NCBI GenBank assembly: GCA_030156305.1
Contig: JASGMZ010000010.1
Location: forward strand, 1 to 27,772
Reading direction: 5' to 3'
From: Bacteroidales bacterium
GTDB lineage: Bacteria; Bacteroidota; Bacteroidia; Bacteroidales; UBA12077
Length of the DNA: 27,772 nt
Part shown: piece after piece, positions 9,176 to 17,504 of the stretch
Layout of the letters: each line of letters begins with the position of its first letter
Position numbering within the stretch: the stretch's first letter is position 1
Position numbers and translations under genes: made by a program
Notes under the pieces: generated by a model
Databases searched by the model: none
Seen by the model: the letters and a program-made list of their open reading frames with translations, nothing else
Told to the model about the DNA's origin: nothing

Positions 9176-9317
9176 GATATCATTTTTTAGTTTAGGATTT
9201 AATTTAACTCTGTCTTTATTTTTAGCGGTTAAAAATATAAAAATCAATGAAAATATAAAATAATTTTTAAATATAATTTGCTACATATCTCAATTAATAA
9301 CAATGATTTGCTATATA

Positions 9318-9968
9318 CTAATCAAGAACTATACCACTTTTAGCCATTTGATAAAAAACCTGGTTTTCGGTAAAAACGATCTCAATAATATCAAGTACAA
9401 TCAGATTGATAAGTATTTTTTCGGCTTTATATTTAGATAATTGGGCTACACGCATAAACTTAGAAAATGTGATTTTTTGGTTATTTTCCAAATAATCGAA
9501 CAATATTTTTTCGGGTTCGGCATAGCGTACCAAAACACCTTTTCCAAATTTTTTCTTATTCCATGCTTTAAGGTATATATGATTAACAATAAAGTTTTGG
9601 TCGTTTACCCTGATATAAACACGAAACTTCCCATCTTTATTCGGTGCTGTAATCAATTCGTCCAATGATAACTTAGGGATTGTGATTTCAAGCAATATCT
9701 TCCCCTCAATTTTCCACACTTTCGTTTCAAATGTCACTTCAGGCTTACAATATAAGTCGGCTGCAGCTTGTATCATGTAAAATTCCTCATCACTTTTAAC
9801 GCCTGCAATAGAACCATTGTCCCTCACCCCAACCAACAATTTACCTCCATCGGTATTGGCAAATGCTGCCAACGAGCGGGCAATTTTTTTTGAGTCGGAA
9901 ATAGAATGTTTAAAATCAAGCTGCTGATGCTCTCCCTGCCTTATCAAATCATAAATATATGCACTCAT
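9318..9968 (-). CDS. AlbA_2 (Schlafen-type) domain protein with C-terminal winged-helix region
   Basis: The 216-aa protein opens with an AlbA_2 domain (about 5-115). Motifs are GEHQQLDFKHS, the hallmark FANTDGGKLLVGVRDNG and a following IAGV. The remaining part (about 140-216) looks like a winged helix-turn-helix (KITFSKFMRVAQLSKYKAEKIL). AlbA_2 proteins are annotated as putative nucleic-acid or nucleotide-binding regulators; no biochemical role can be assigned here. The ATG at 9968 is preferred to an adjacent in-frame GTG at 9971. It lies about 97 bp after atpG on the same strand with no clear terminator between, so read-through from the F-ATPase operon is possible. Confidence 0.8.
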   Translation of the reverse strand: MSAYIYDLIRQGEHQQLDFKHSISDSKKIARSLAAFANTDGGKLLVGVRDNGSIAGVKSDEEFYMIQAAADLYCKPEVTFETKVWKIEGKILLEITIPKLSLDELITAPNKDGKFRVYIRVNDQNFIVNHIYLKAWNKKKFGKGVLVRYAEPEKILFDYLENNQKITFSKFMRVAQLSKYKAEKILINLIVLDIIEIVFTENQVFYQMAKSGIVLD

Positions 9969-10064
9969 CACTTAAATGTCATCAATAATTAGCGAAGATA
10001 AAAAAGAATTTGCACAAAAAAATTGCTGTCGCTTAAATTAAGAAACGGATAAATTTAACAAAAC

Positions 10065-10952
10065 TCACTTATTCAATGCTTCTGCACCTCCTACAATCTC
10101 AGAAATTTCATTAGTAATGGATGCTTGTCGGGCTTTATTATAAGTTAATTGAAGTTCTTTTATTAATGTGGTAGCATTATCAGTAGCCTTATGCATAGCG
10201 GTCATTCGGGCACCATGTTCTGCTGCCAACGATTCTAATAACGCTTCGTAAAAATTAAGCTTAAGCGATTTTGGAATCAGGTTTTTTACAATATATTCCT
10301 GGTCGGGCTCCATGATGTAGTCAAAATTCACAAAAGAATCTTCTTCTTCTTCAAAATAATTTATTTCAACCGGCAAAAACTGTTGGCTTATTAAAAGCTG
10401 CACGGCTGCATTTTTAAACCGGTTATAAATAAGCATAACCTTATCGTACGCTTTATTTACATACGATTCAATAATTTTCTCAATAAGTGGTGTTGCATGG
10501 TCAAAACAGAGTTTTTCCAGCAACTCATTATCAGAATCAATAACTTTAAATCCCTTTTTGGTAAAATAATCGGTAGCGGCTTTTCCAATAGTCAATATTT
10601 CCACATTTCCAGCTTCATTTTCACCGGAATACTCCTCATTAATTAAACGAATGGTTTCTTTGATAACATTCATATTAAAAGCTCCACATAATCCTTTATT
10701 GGATGAGATAACCACAAAAAGAATTCGTTCAGGATACCCGGAACGGGCATAAATATTATCTTCGATAATGTTAACTGATTTGGTGATATTACTTAAAATT
10801 TCATTTAATTTATGTGCATATGGCCTCAGGTTGATAACGGAATCCTGCGCTTTTTTTAATTTAGCAGCCGAAACCATCTTCATGGCACTGGTAATTTGGC
10901 GGGTAGATTTTACCGATGAAATACGTGTACGAATATCTTTTAAACTACTCAT
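10065..10952 (-). CDS. atpG: F-type ATP synthase gamma subunit
   Basis: The 295-aa protein forms the central rotor shaft of F1. The N-terminal helix SSLKDIRTRISSVKSTRQIT continues into KMVSAAKLKKAQ, the family hallmark. The C-terminal helix AMHKATDNATTLIKELQLTYNKARQ contains the conserved segment that contacts the alpha/beta hexamer. The Rossmann-like middle part includes the SSNKGLCGAFN strand. It is the last gene of the atpBEFHAG operon, 12 bp after atpA. Confidence 0.97.
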   Translation of the reverse strand: MSSLKDIRTRISSVKSTRQITSAMKMVSAAKLKKAQDSVINLRPYAHKLNEILSNITKSVNIIEDNIYARSGYPERILFVVISSNKGLCGAFNMNVIKETIRLINEEYSGENEAGNVEILTIGKAATDYFTKKGFKVIDSDNELLEKLCFDHATPLIEKIIESYVNKAYDKVMLIYNRFKNAAVQLLISQQFLPVEINYFEEEEDSFVNFDYIMEPDQEYIVKNLIPKSLKLNFYEALLESLAAEHGARMTAMHKATDNATTLIKELQLTYNKARQASITNEISEIVGGAEALNK

Positions 10953-10964
10953 TCGTAAAAATTA

Positions 10965-12548
10965 TTAACTTTTTTTATATGTTGAAGCCACTTCTGCGGC
11001 TACAGACTCAATGGTTTTGGTTACATCCTCGTTTAATTCTCCTGCTTTAAGCGTTTTCAAGACCTCTTCGTGTTGCATTTCCATCCTATCCAAAAAGTCT
11101 TTTTCAAAGGCTTTAATTTTCTCCACCGGAACATCTTCGAGCAGCCCCTTCGTGCCACAGTAAAGGATAGCAATCTGTTTTTCAACGGGCATGGGTGAAT
11201 ATTGTCCCTGCTTAAGAATCTCCACATTCTTGGCACCCTTATCAAGTACGGCCATGGTAGCAGCATCCAACTCGGAACCGAACTTAGAAAAAGCTTCCAG
11301 CTCGCGGTATTGCGCCTGGTCTAATTTCAATGTTCCAGCCACTTTTTTCATCGATTTAATCTGCGCATTTCCACCTACCCGGGATACCGAAATACCCACA
11401 TTAATTCCGGGACGAACCCCCGAGTTAAAAAGGTCTGATTCGAGGAAAATCTGTCCATCGGTAATGGAAATAACATTGGTTGGGATATAGGCAGACACAT
11501 CACCGGCCTGGGTTTCAATAATTGGCAATGCTGTTAATGAGCCTCCCCCTTTAACTTTATCTTTAATCGTATCAGGTAAATCATTCATTTGGGCAGCAAT
11601 TTCATCGGATTCGATAATTTTTGCCGCACGCTCGAGCAGTCTTGAGTGCAGATAAAAAATATCTCCGGGATAGGCTTCCCTTCCGGGAGGACGACGTAAA
11701 AGCAATGACACTTCGCGATAAGCTACGGCTTGTTTGGAAAGATCATCGAACACCACTAATGCCGATCTGCCGGTATCTCTAAAATATTCACCGATACATG
11801 CACCGGCAAAGGGAGCATAAAACTGCAATGCAGCAGAATAGGATGCAGTAGCCGAAACAATTACCGTATAATCCATGGCCCCATGTTTTTTAAGGGTTTC
11901 GGCAATATTGGCAACAGTAGATCCTTTTTGTCCTATGGCTACATAAATACAAAAAACAGGCTCTCCACGATCATAAAACTCTTTCTGGTTAATAATAGTA
12001 TCAATGGCAATGGCTGTTTTTCCGGTTTGGCGGTCGCCAATAATTAATTCCCGCTGCCCACGGCCAATAGGAATCATCGCATCAATGGCTTTTATCCCGG
12101 TCTGAATAGGTTCATTTACCGGCTGACGATAAATTACGCCCGGAGCTTTTCTTTCCAGTGGCATTTCAAAAAGTTCGCCACCAATTGGGCCCAGTCCGTC
12201 TAATGGCTCTCCCAGTGTATTGATCACCCGCCCTAAAAGCTCTTCCCCTACCCGGATAGATGCTATTCGTTTGGTTCGTTTTACTTTATCGCCTTCTCTG
12301 ATTTCTTCTGTTGGCCCCAGAAGTACCGCACCCACATTATCCTCTTCCAGGTTTAATACAATTCCTTTCATCCCATTCTCAAATTCGATTAATTCGTTGG
12401 CTTGCACATTCGACAAACCATATATACGGGCAATTCCGTCTCCAACCTGCAATACACTTCCAGTTTCCTGTAATTCATTATTTGTGGTAAAGCCTTCTAA
12501 TTCTTTCTTTAAAATATCCGATACTTCTCCAGGTTTTATTCCAGCCAT
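10965..12548 (-). CDS. atpA: F-type ATP synthase alpha subunit
   Basis: The 527-aa non-catalytic nucleotide-binding subunit of F1 has Walker A GDRQTGKT at 171-178, the DDLSKQAVAYREVSLLLRRP segment, and VSRVGG carrying the Arg that reaches into the beta-subunit active site. Length is normal for the family. It follows atpH by 19 bp. Its catalytic partner beta (atpD) and epsilon (atpC) are not in the window, consistent with the split F-ATPase loci of many Bacteroidetes. Confidence 0.98.
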   Translation of the reverse strand: MAGIKPGEVSDILKKELEGFTTNNELQETGSVLQVGDGIARIYGLSNVQANELIEFENGMKGIVLNLEEDNVGAVLLGPTEEIREGDKVKRTKRIASIRVGEELLGRVINTLGEPLDGLGPIGGELFEMPLERKAPGVIYRQPVNEPIQTGIKAIDAMIPIGRGQRELIIGDRQTGKTAIAIDTIINQKEFYDRGEPVFCIYVAIGQKGSTVANIAETLKKHGAMDYTVIVSATASYSAALQFYAPFAGACIGEYFRDTGRSALVVFDDLSKQAVAYREVSLLLRRPPGREAYPGDIFYLHSRLLERAAKIIESDEIAAQMNDLPDTIKDKVKGGGSLTALPIIETQAGDVSAYIPTNVISITDGQIFLESDLFNSGVRPGINVGISVSRVGGNAQIKSMKKVAGTLKLDQAQYRELEAFSKFGSELDAATMAVLDKGAKNVEILKQGQYSPMPVEKQIAILYCGTKGLLEDVPVEKIKAFEKDFLDRMEMQHEEVLKTLKAGELNEDVTKTIESVAAEVASTYKKS

Positions 12549-12567
12549 AGGTTTAAATTTAAAAAAA

Positions 12568-13125
12568 TTATTTCTTATAATGTATTTTAAAATCGTACAT
12601 CTCTTTTTTCATACGATTTAAATAATGCGTAACACTTAAATCCAGTTGTTTATTATCAATCTCTATAATCAATCCTCCAATGATATCCTCGTTAACTTGC
12701 TGTTTAAGTTCTATAGTAGCCTTAAATTGTTCTTCGATGGCTTTTATAACTTCATTCCTCTCATTATCGGAAAGTTTAATAGCGGTAGTAATTTCAGCCG
12801 TTTTAATCCCTTTAAATTGCCGGTACAGGTCAATGTAGTTTCTCAACATCCCTTTCAGGTGATTTTGACGTTTATTTTTTATAACCAGTTGTAAAAAAAC
12901 TCTAGTATATTCGCTTACCTTATCGGCAAATAAATCATCTAAAACAGCTTTTTTGTGCGATATTTTTATCACAGGATGTTCTAAGAGAAATAAAATCTCG
13001 GGAATATTATTTAAGGATTCAAGAATAAATTCAACATCTTTTCTTATTTCATCCACCAGTTTTTTTTCTCTCGCTAATAAAAACAGAGATTTTGCGTACC
13101 TTACATTGATCTGGCTGTGATACAT
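12568..13125 (-). CDS. atpH: F-type ATP synthase delta subunit
   Basis: The 185-aa OSCP/delta protein caps F1 and joins it to the b-subunit stalk. It shows the N-terminal INVRYAKSLFLLAREK motif and a C-terminal domain with VNEDIIGGLIIEIDNKQLDLSV, close to the conserved G-G-x-x-x-x-x-x-x-x-x-D-x-S pattern. It starts one base after the atpF stop, indicating tight co-translation. Confidence 0.95.
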   Translation of the reverse strand: MYHSQINVRYAKSLFLLAREKKLVDEIRKDVEFILESLNNIPEILFLLEHPVIKISHKKAVLDDLFADKVSEYTRVFLQLVIKNKRQNHLKGMLRNYIDLYRQFKGIKTAEITTAIKLSDNERNEVIKAIEEQFKATIELKQQVNEDIIGGLIIEIDNKQLDLSVTHYLNRMKKEMYDFKIHYKK

Positions 13126-13126
13126 A

Positions 13127-13621
13127 CTAATTTAGCTCTATATTCTTAACAATATTACTGATCAAATGTTTTTGTTTGGAACCATCTGAAAGATGGTCGC
13201 GTAATAATTTTTCGGCAATACCCACCGACAACTCCGCAATTTGATTTTTTATTTCGTTAATGGCATCTTCTTTTTCTTTAAAAACACTTTTGCGTGCATC
13301 TTCAAGAATTTTTTGAGCTTCCTGTTTTGCTGTCTCTTTAGCTTCTTCTATGATTTTAACTTTTGCCTCTTTCGCCTCTTTTAAAATATTTTCACGTTCT
13401 ATTTTAGCTAAAGCCGTGATTTTTTCGTTTCCAAACTCGATTTTAGCCATTTCATCTTTTGCTCTTTGAGCAGCATCCAAGCTTTTAGCAATAGATCTTT
13501 CACGAGCTTTGATTGCTTTCAGAATCGGTTTCCATGCATATTTAATGAGTATAAATAGTACTATACTGAATGATACTATCATCCAAAACAACAAACCGAT
13601 ATCCGGTTTAATGAGTTCCAT
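13127..13621 (-). CDS. atpF: F-type ATP synthase b subunit
   Basis: The 164-aa peripheral-stalk protein has one N-terminal membrane helix (about 8-28, IGLLFWMIVSFSIVLFILI) followed by WKPILKAIKARE and a long charged helix rich in Ala, Lys and Glu. This is typical of b-subunit dimers. It lies between atpE and atpH; a 78-bp gap containing an inverted repeat separates it from atpE. Confidence 0.95.
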   Translation of the reverse strand: MELIKPDIGLLFWMIVSFSIVLFILIKYAWKPILKAIKARERSIAKSLDAAQRAKDEMAKIEFGNEKITALAKIERENILKEAKEAKVKIIEEAKETAKQEAQKILEDARKSVFKEKEDAINEIKNQIAELSVGIAEKLLRDHLSDGSKQKHLISNIVKNIELN

Positions 13622-13647
13622 ACGATAACTTTTTAATTAAACTAATG

Positions 13648-13687
13648 TGCCCAACAATAATTTCAGCTTGTTTTTCTATTTTGGGCA
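13648..13687 (-). repeat. Inverted repeat in the atpE-atpF gap
   Basis: TGCCCAA (13648-13654) and TTGGGCA (13681-13687) form a 7-bp perfect inverted repeat with a 26-nt loop. In the transcript it lies just after the c-subunit stop codon. It could form a 3' stabilising or processing hairpin for the highly expressed c-subunit message, but no T-run follows, so it is not a terminator. Confidence 0.4.
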
Positions 13688-13699
13688 ACCGATATCCCT

Positions 13700-13957
13700 T
13701 TATACAAAAAGTACAAGGAAACACACCACGATAGCAAAAAATGCTACCCCTTCGATAAGCGCTGCCGAAACAATCATATTCGAACGAATATCACCGGCTG
13801 CTTCGGGTTGCCGGGCTATAGATTCTACAGCACTACTCCCTATTTTAGAAATACCATAAGCAGCTGCAATAGCAGCAATAGCTGCACCAATGGCTGCTCC
13901 TACTTTTGATATTGCAGCACCTTCAATAGCTAATAAAATGATTCCTAATGTTGACAT
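13700..13957 (-). CDS. atpE: F-type ATP synthase c subunit (proteolipid), predicted proton type
   Basis: The 85-aa hairpin of two membrane helices is joined by the RQPE polar loop (49-52). The ion-binding carboxylate is E69 in ALIEGVAFF. Sodium-type c subunits carry a Gln in helix 1 and E-S/T in helix 2. Here helix 1 has no Gln and E69 is followed by Gly, so proton coupling is predicted. Gly/Ala-rich packing motifs (GAAIGAAIAAIAAAYG) are present. It lies 30 bp after atpB. Confidence 0.96.
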   Translation of the reverse strand: MSTLGIILLAIEGAAISKVGAAIGAAIAAIAAAYGISKIGSSAVESIARQPEAAGDIRSNMIVSAALIEGVAFFAIVVCFLVLFV

Positions 13958-13987
13958 AATGTATAATTTTAATGGATAAATAATTTA

Positions 13988-15094
13988 TTAATGATCTTCT
14001 GCTACAGCCATTCCAAAATAAATAGCCGACAGAATGGTAAAAACATATGCTTGTATAAATGCTACCAGCAATTCCAAAAACGACATAAAAACCGCAAAAA
14101 TCACCGAAACAGGCGATACGGCTAATCCTATTATCTCGCTGATATTTCCAAAAATAAAAATCAAACTAAAAAAACCGAGAACAACAATATGTCCTGCTGT
14201 AATGTTCGCAAACAAACGAATCATTAAAACAAAAGGTTTTATTAAAACTCCAAATAATTCAATAATTGGAATCAAAGGTAAAGGGACTTTCAACCACCAG
14301 GGTATTCCGGGTGCATTAAAAATATGTGCCCAGTAATTTTTATTGCCGGTAAAGGTTGTAATAATAAAAGTAACCAATGCCAATGCCATAGTAACTGTAA
14401 TATTACCGGTTACATTAGCTCCGCCGGGAAATATCGGAACAAGGCCTAACAAGTTGTTTAACAAAATAAAAAAGAATATGGTCAATAATGCCGGCGTAAA
14501 TCTTTCATAATGTTTTTCCCCAATACTGTCTTTAGCTATATCATCACGGATAAAAAGAATAACCGGCTCCATCAAAGATTGCAAACCTGACGGGGGTTGG
14601 TTGGGTTTCCGTTGATATGCTTTAGCAACAGGAACAAAAATAACAACCAAAATGATACAACTGATAATGATAGCTAATACATTTTTAGTGATAGAAATAT
14701 CAAAAGGGCGGGCGATAAATTCTCCCTTTTCGTTTATTTCAACAATTTTATTTTTATATGTCCCTTCTTTGGCAATTGTAAATCCTTTATAAGAAGGATT
14801 GTGTGCTAATTTACCGGACCAAAAGGTTACCCATCCTTTATTTTTACTGTACAATATTACCGGTAAGGGAATAGATACATGATGATGGTTATAGGAGAAG
14901 AGATGCCAGCCATAATCATCCTGTATGTGATTAAAAATAAACTCTCCGGTATCGAATCCTTTTTTCTTTTCTATAGGCTCATTATGATTAGAAGTAGAAT
15001 CTGTTTCAGCAATTTCTTTTGTTGCAAAAGAAAAATTTGTTACAAATACTACAAAAAACAATGATAGAATAATATTTAAAAGGGTTCGATGCAT
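13988..15094 (-). CDS. atpB: F-type ATP synthase a subunit, with extended N-terminal domain
   Basis: The 368-aa membrane stator forms the ion half-channels against the c-ring. The essential Arg lies in VLMIRLFANITAGH. Bacteroidetes a subunits are long; this one has an N-terminal hydrophobic segment (about 5-24, possibly a cleaved signal) ending in FSFATKE, then about 110 soluble residues facing outside before the core membrane helices. It is the first gene of the F-type operon. It lies downstream of a terminator that closes the V-type operon, so it needs its own promoter. Confidence 0.95.
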   Translation of the reverse strand: MHRTLLNIILSLFFVVFVTNFSFATKEIAETDSTSNHNEPIEKKKGFDTGEFIFNHIQDDYGWHLFSYNHHHVSIPLPVILYSKNKGWVTFWSGKLAHNPSYKGFTIAKEGTYKNKIVEINEKGEFIARPFDISITKNVLAIIISCIILVVIFVPVAKAYQRKPNQPPSGLQSLMEPVILFIRDDIAKDSIGEKHYERFTPALLTIFFFILLNNLLGLVPIFPGGANVTGNITVTMALALVTFIITTFTGNKNYWAHIFNAPGIPWWLKVPLPLIPIIELFGVLIKPFVLMIRLFANITAGHIVVLGFFSLIFIFGNISEIIGLAVSPVSVIFAVFMSFLELLVAFIQAYVFTILSAIYFGMAVAEDH

Positions 15095-15114
15095 ATTAAA
15101 GATTTAGGCATTTA

Positions 15115-15122
15115 CAAATTTA
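15115..15122 (-). promoter_or_regulatory. Candidate -7 element for the F-type atp operon
   Basis: CAAATTTA on the plus strand reads TAAATTTG on the coding strand, a full match to TAnnTTTG. It would start transcription about 14 nt before the atpB ATG. No convincing TTTG was seen at the usual distance upstream, so support is moderate. Confidence 0.35.
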
Positions 15123-15164
15123 ATGAATAAATCATAAAACTATCCCTGAAAAACCAATAAAAAA

Positions 15165-15186
15165 AGCAGTATAAAATTATACTGCT
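15165..15186 (-). terminator. Rho-independent terminator of the V-type ATPase operon
   Basis: AGCAGTATA (15165-15173) and TATACTGCT (15178-15186) make a 9-bp stem with a 4-nt loop. On the minus strand the stem is followed by a T7 run. It lies about 36 bp after the ntpK stop and separates the V-type operon from atpB. Confidence 0.88.
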
Positions 15187-15221
15187 CCTATTACGTAAAA
15201 ATTTATTTATTGTTGCCTGTT

Positions 15222-15689
15222 TTATGCGCCTAATCCTGCACTTATTAAGAAAGTTGCAGCAAAAGCAATAATAGCGTACAACTCAGGAAATACAGCTAAA
15301 ATAAGTGTATTGCCAAATACATCGTTTCCGCCACCAATAGCAGCAATACCATTGGATGTTACAGAACCTTGTTTTGTTGCTGAAAACAGTGCTACAAAAC
15401 CCAAAAACAGTCCCATGGATAAAATTGCAATACCATTAAATAAAGACATATCGGGTGTAATAAGATTAAACAGCTGGTCGATTACGAAATAACCACCAAA
15501 GCCATACAAACCCTGTGTACCCGGCAATGCTGCCAAAAGCATATAGTTACCAAATTTGTCCGGGTCTTTTTTTAATGCCCCAATGGATGCATTACCACCC
15601 ATTGATACTCCAATAGCACTTCCTATTCCTGATAGTGCAATCATAAATGCTAATCCTGCATAAGCTAAATAAACTGCTGTGTTTGCCAT
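15222..15689 (-). CDS. ntpK: V-type ATPase proteolipid subunit K, predicted sodium type
   Basis: The 155-aa protein has four membrane helices, i.e. a duplicated hairpin. The rotor carboxylate is E136 (AVFPELYAII). The first hairpin carries LPGTQG (55-60) instead of an acid. The residues matching the sodium ligands of Enterococcus hirae NtpK (L61, T64, Q65, Q110, E139) are all present here as L55, T58, Q59, Q107 and E136. Sodium coupling is therefore predicted from sequence. It is the last gene of the V-type operon, 30 bp after subunit I and followed by a terminator. Confidence 0.95.
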   Translation of the reverse strand: MANTAVYLAYAGLAFMIALSGIGSAIGVSMGGNASIGALKKDPDKFGNYMLLAALPGTQGLYGFGGYFVIDQLFNLITPDMSLFNGIAILSMGLFLGFVALFSATKQGSVTSNGIAAIGGGNDVFGNTLILAVFPELYAIIAFAATFLISAGLGA

Positions 15690-15719
15690 AAATTTATTCT
15701 CCTATTTTTTTATTTATTT

Positions 15720-17504
15720 CTATTTTGAAAATGGTTTATATTTTTTCCCGCCGCCTGTAAAGCCGGCATTTTTATAAAATTCTACAAAAGTTAAACGTAA
15801 CGGATGAACAAAAGCTCCCAGTGCGGCCATAAATATATTTAGTCCGTGGCCAATGATTAAAATAATGATAAATGGGATATAACTAAGGAAACTTCCACCC
15901 AAAAATTGTGCAGCAATTTGATTAAATACCAATCCTAAAATTGCACTGGAAATACCTAATGCAAATAAACGAATGTAAGATAATAAATCACCAAAAACTC
16001 CGGTTACCATGTTATAAACATCATAAAGGCCGGAAAAAACGCTAACAATCATATTTTTTTCAGGATTGGCAAAAAGCAGAATCATAGCGACACTAATGCC
16101 TAATCCGATATTTTTAATGATGCTAAAACTTTCGGTATCAATTCCTATCTGTTCAAGTCCGATAAAAGTTCCAAAAGTTAATACTAATAAAATCCATCCT
16201 ATGGTTGATAATCCATATTTTAAACTTCCTCCCTCTCTGATTTGATTGGCTGTTTTAATAAACATACCGTAAAAAATCTGGAGTCCACCAACAGCAATAG
16301 AAAACCAAAATAACTGAAGGGGTTCTAAAATAATATCTTTTAAAGGATATGCCTGTACATTTATCAGGGAAACACCAAAAAATGTTCCTGAGATAAGCCC
16401 CATAATTACCGTAGCTCCACCTAAGACAGCAGCCAGTGTAAACAAAGGTTTCATGCTTTTTTTCACTTTTTGCCTAAAAATCAGCGTGCCAATTAAAATA
16501 AGTAATCCATAACCGGTATCGCCTACACAAAACCCAAAAAACATCATAAAGAACGGTGCAAAAAATGGCGTTAAATCCAACTCTTTATAATCAGGCATAT
16601 CAAACAAATCGCTGATAGGTTCAAAAAGCCTGGAAAACTTGTTGTTTTTCAATTTAATAGGAACCTTATCTTCATCCGAAGGTTTCGAAGAAATATAATA
16701 CACATCCTGTTTGTCGAGAAACTTTTCTAAATCTGCTTTTTTTTCTTCAGGAATCCACCCCTCAAGCAACATCACTTTCTCTTCGGCCTGCTTTTCGGTA
16801 TGATTAATCGCCAGCTCAAAATCTGTTTTGTTTTGAAGCTTATGTCGCTTTTCTCTTAACTGATGCTGATATTTTGCTGCATATTCATCAAAAGTGGCCT
16901 GAATTTCTTCTACCCTTTTTTTATTTTCTTCACGTTTCTTCAACAGCTGCGATAATGGTTCTTCAGGTAACTTTATTTCTTCTGCATCAATGGTTATCTC
17001 TTCGTCCGATTGTTGAAAAACCACAAAATAAACCTTGCCATGCTGCCGGTTAATGATTTGCAGATAGTAATCCTCATTCCACTGTTCGTTAAAATTCTTC
17101 TCGCTACATTCAAAAAAACGCAGTTTGATATTTAGCTCCGCCATTTTTTCTTTCATCTCCGGCGTAAAATCACCCCATGGCCCGGCTTTTTGAATATCTT
17201 TATTTAACGACGATTGGTCTTGTTCTATTTCAGACAGTTCCGTTATTAGTTTCTTTACATTTTCAACCACAGGAACCTCTTCCTGCTTTCCTTTCACTTC
17301 CTGCTCTTCCTGTCCCCTTTTTTCAAGGAATTTTAGCGTTTTGTTAATCTCACTAATCTGATGTAATGATGATTTTATGTTATCGTCTATTTCTTTCTTT
17401 TTCTCTATGATGTGAAGGACACCCTGTTCCTGAAGGTGTTCAAGAAAAGGAATATAATCCTTATGATAAATTAAGAAAGAATATTTTATCATTGGCGTAA
17501 TCAT
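15720..17504 (-). CDS. ntpI: V-type ATPase membrane subunit I (a-type stator)
   Basis: The 594-aa protein has a soluble, largely coiled-coil N-terminal half (about 1-300) and a C-terminal half with about seven to eight membrane helices. The essential stator Arg is in LLSYIRLFALGISSAILG. Other conserved stretches are the FGFCVGDTGYGL helix and the C-terminal GAFVHPLRLTFVEFYKN. It is somewhat shorter than typical I subunits (about 650 aa). Its ATG overlaps the stop of subunit D by one base (TGATG), showing translational coupling. Confidence 0.95.
   Translation of the reverse strand: MITPMIKYSFLIYHKDYIPFLEHLQEQGVLHIIEKKKEIDDNIKSSLHQISEINKTLKFLEKRGQEEQEVKGKQEEVPVVENVKKLITELSEIEQDQSSLNKDIQKAGPWGDFTPEMKEKMAELNIKLRFFECSEKNFNEQWNEDYYLQIINRQHGKVYFVVFQQSDEEITIDAEEIKLPEEPLSQLLKKREENKKRVEEIQATFDEYAAKYQHQLREKRHKLQNKTDFELAINHTEKQAEEKVMLLEGWIPEEKKADLEKFLDKQDVYYISSKPSDEDKVPIKLKNNKFSRLFEPISDLFDMPDYKELDLTPFFAPFFMMFFGFCVGDTGYGLLILIGTLIFRQKVKKSMKPLFTLAAVLGGATVIMGLISGTFFGVSLINVQAYPLKDIILEPLQLFWFSIAVGGLQIFYGMFIKTANQIREGGSLKYGLSTIGWILLVLTFGTFIGLEQIGIDTESFSIIKNIGLGISVAMILLFANPEKNMIVSVFSGLYDVYNMVTGVFGDLLSYIRLFALGISSAILGLVFNQIAAQFLGGSFLSYIPFIIILIIGHGLNIFMAALGAFVHPLRLTFVEFYKNAGFTGGGKKYKPFSK

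Noticed and set aside
9176..9247. Upstream ATG start for the TPR protein
   Set aside because: It would place 24 charged residues before an otherwise clear signal peptide; the ATG at 9175 fits better.
9176..9317. Promoter of the TPR gene
   Set aside because: AT-rich stretches resemble TAnnTTTG loosely, but no full -7 match or spaced TTTG was found.
10028..10058. Terminator after atpG
   Set aside because: The only dyad is a weak all-AT stem (TTAAATT/AATTTAA) with no adjacent T-run on the coding strand.
12220..12621. 133-aa plus-strand open frame
   Set aside because: Antisense to atpA; a shadow frame caused by the codon use of the real gene.
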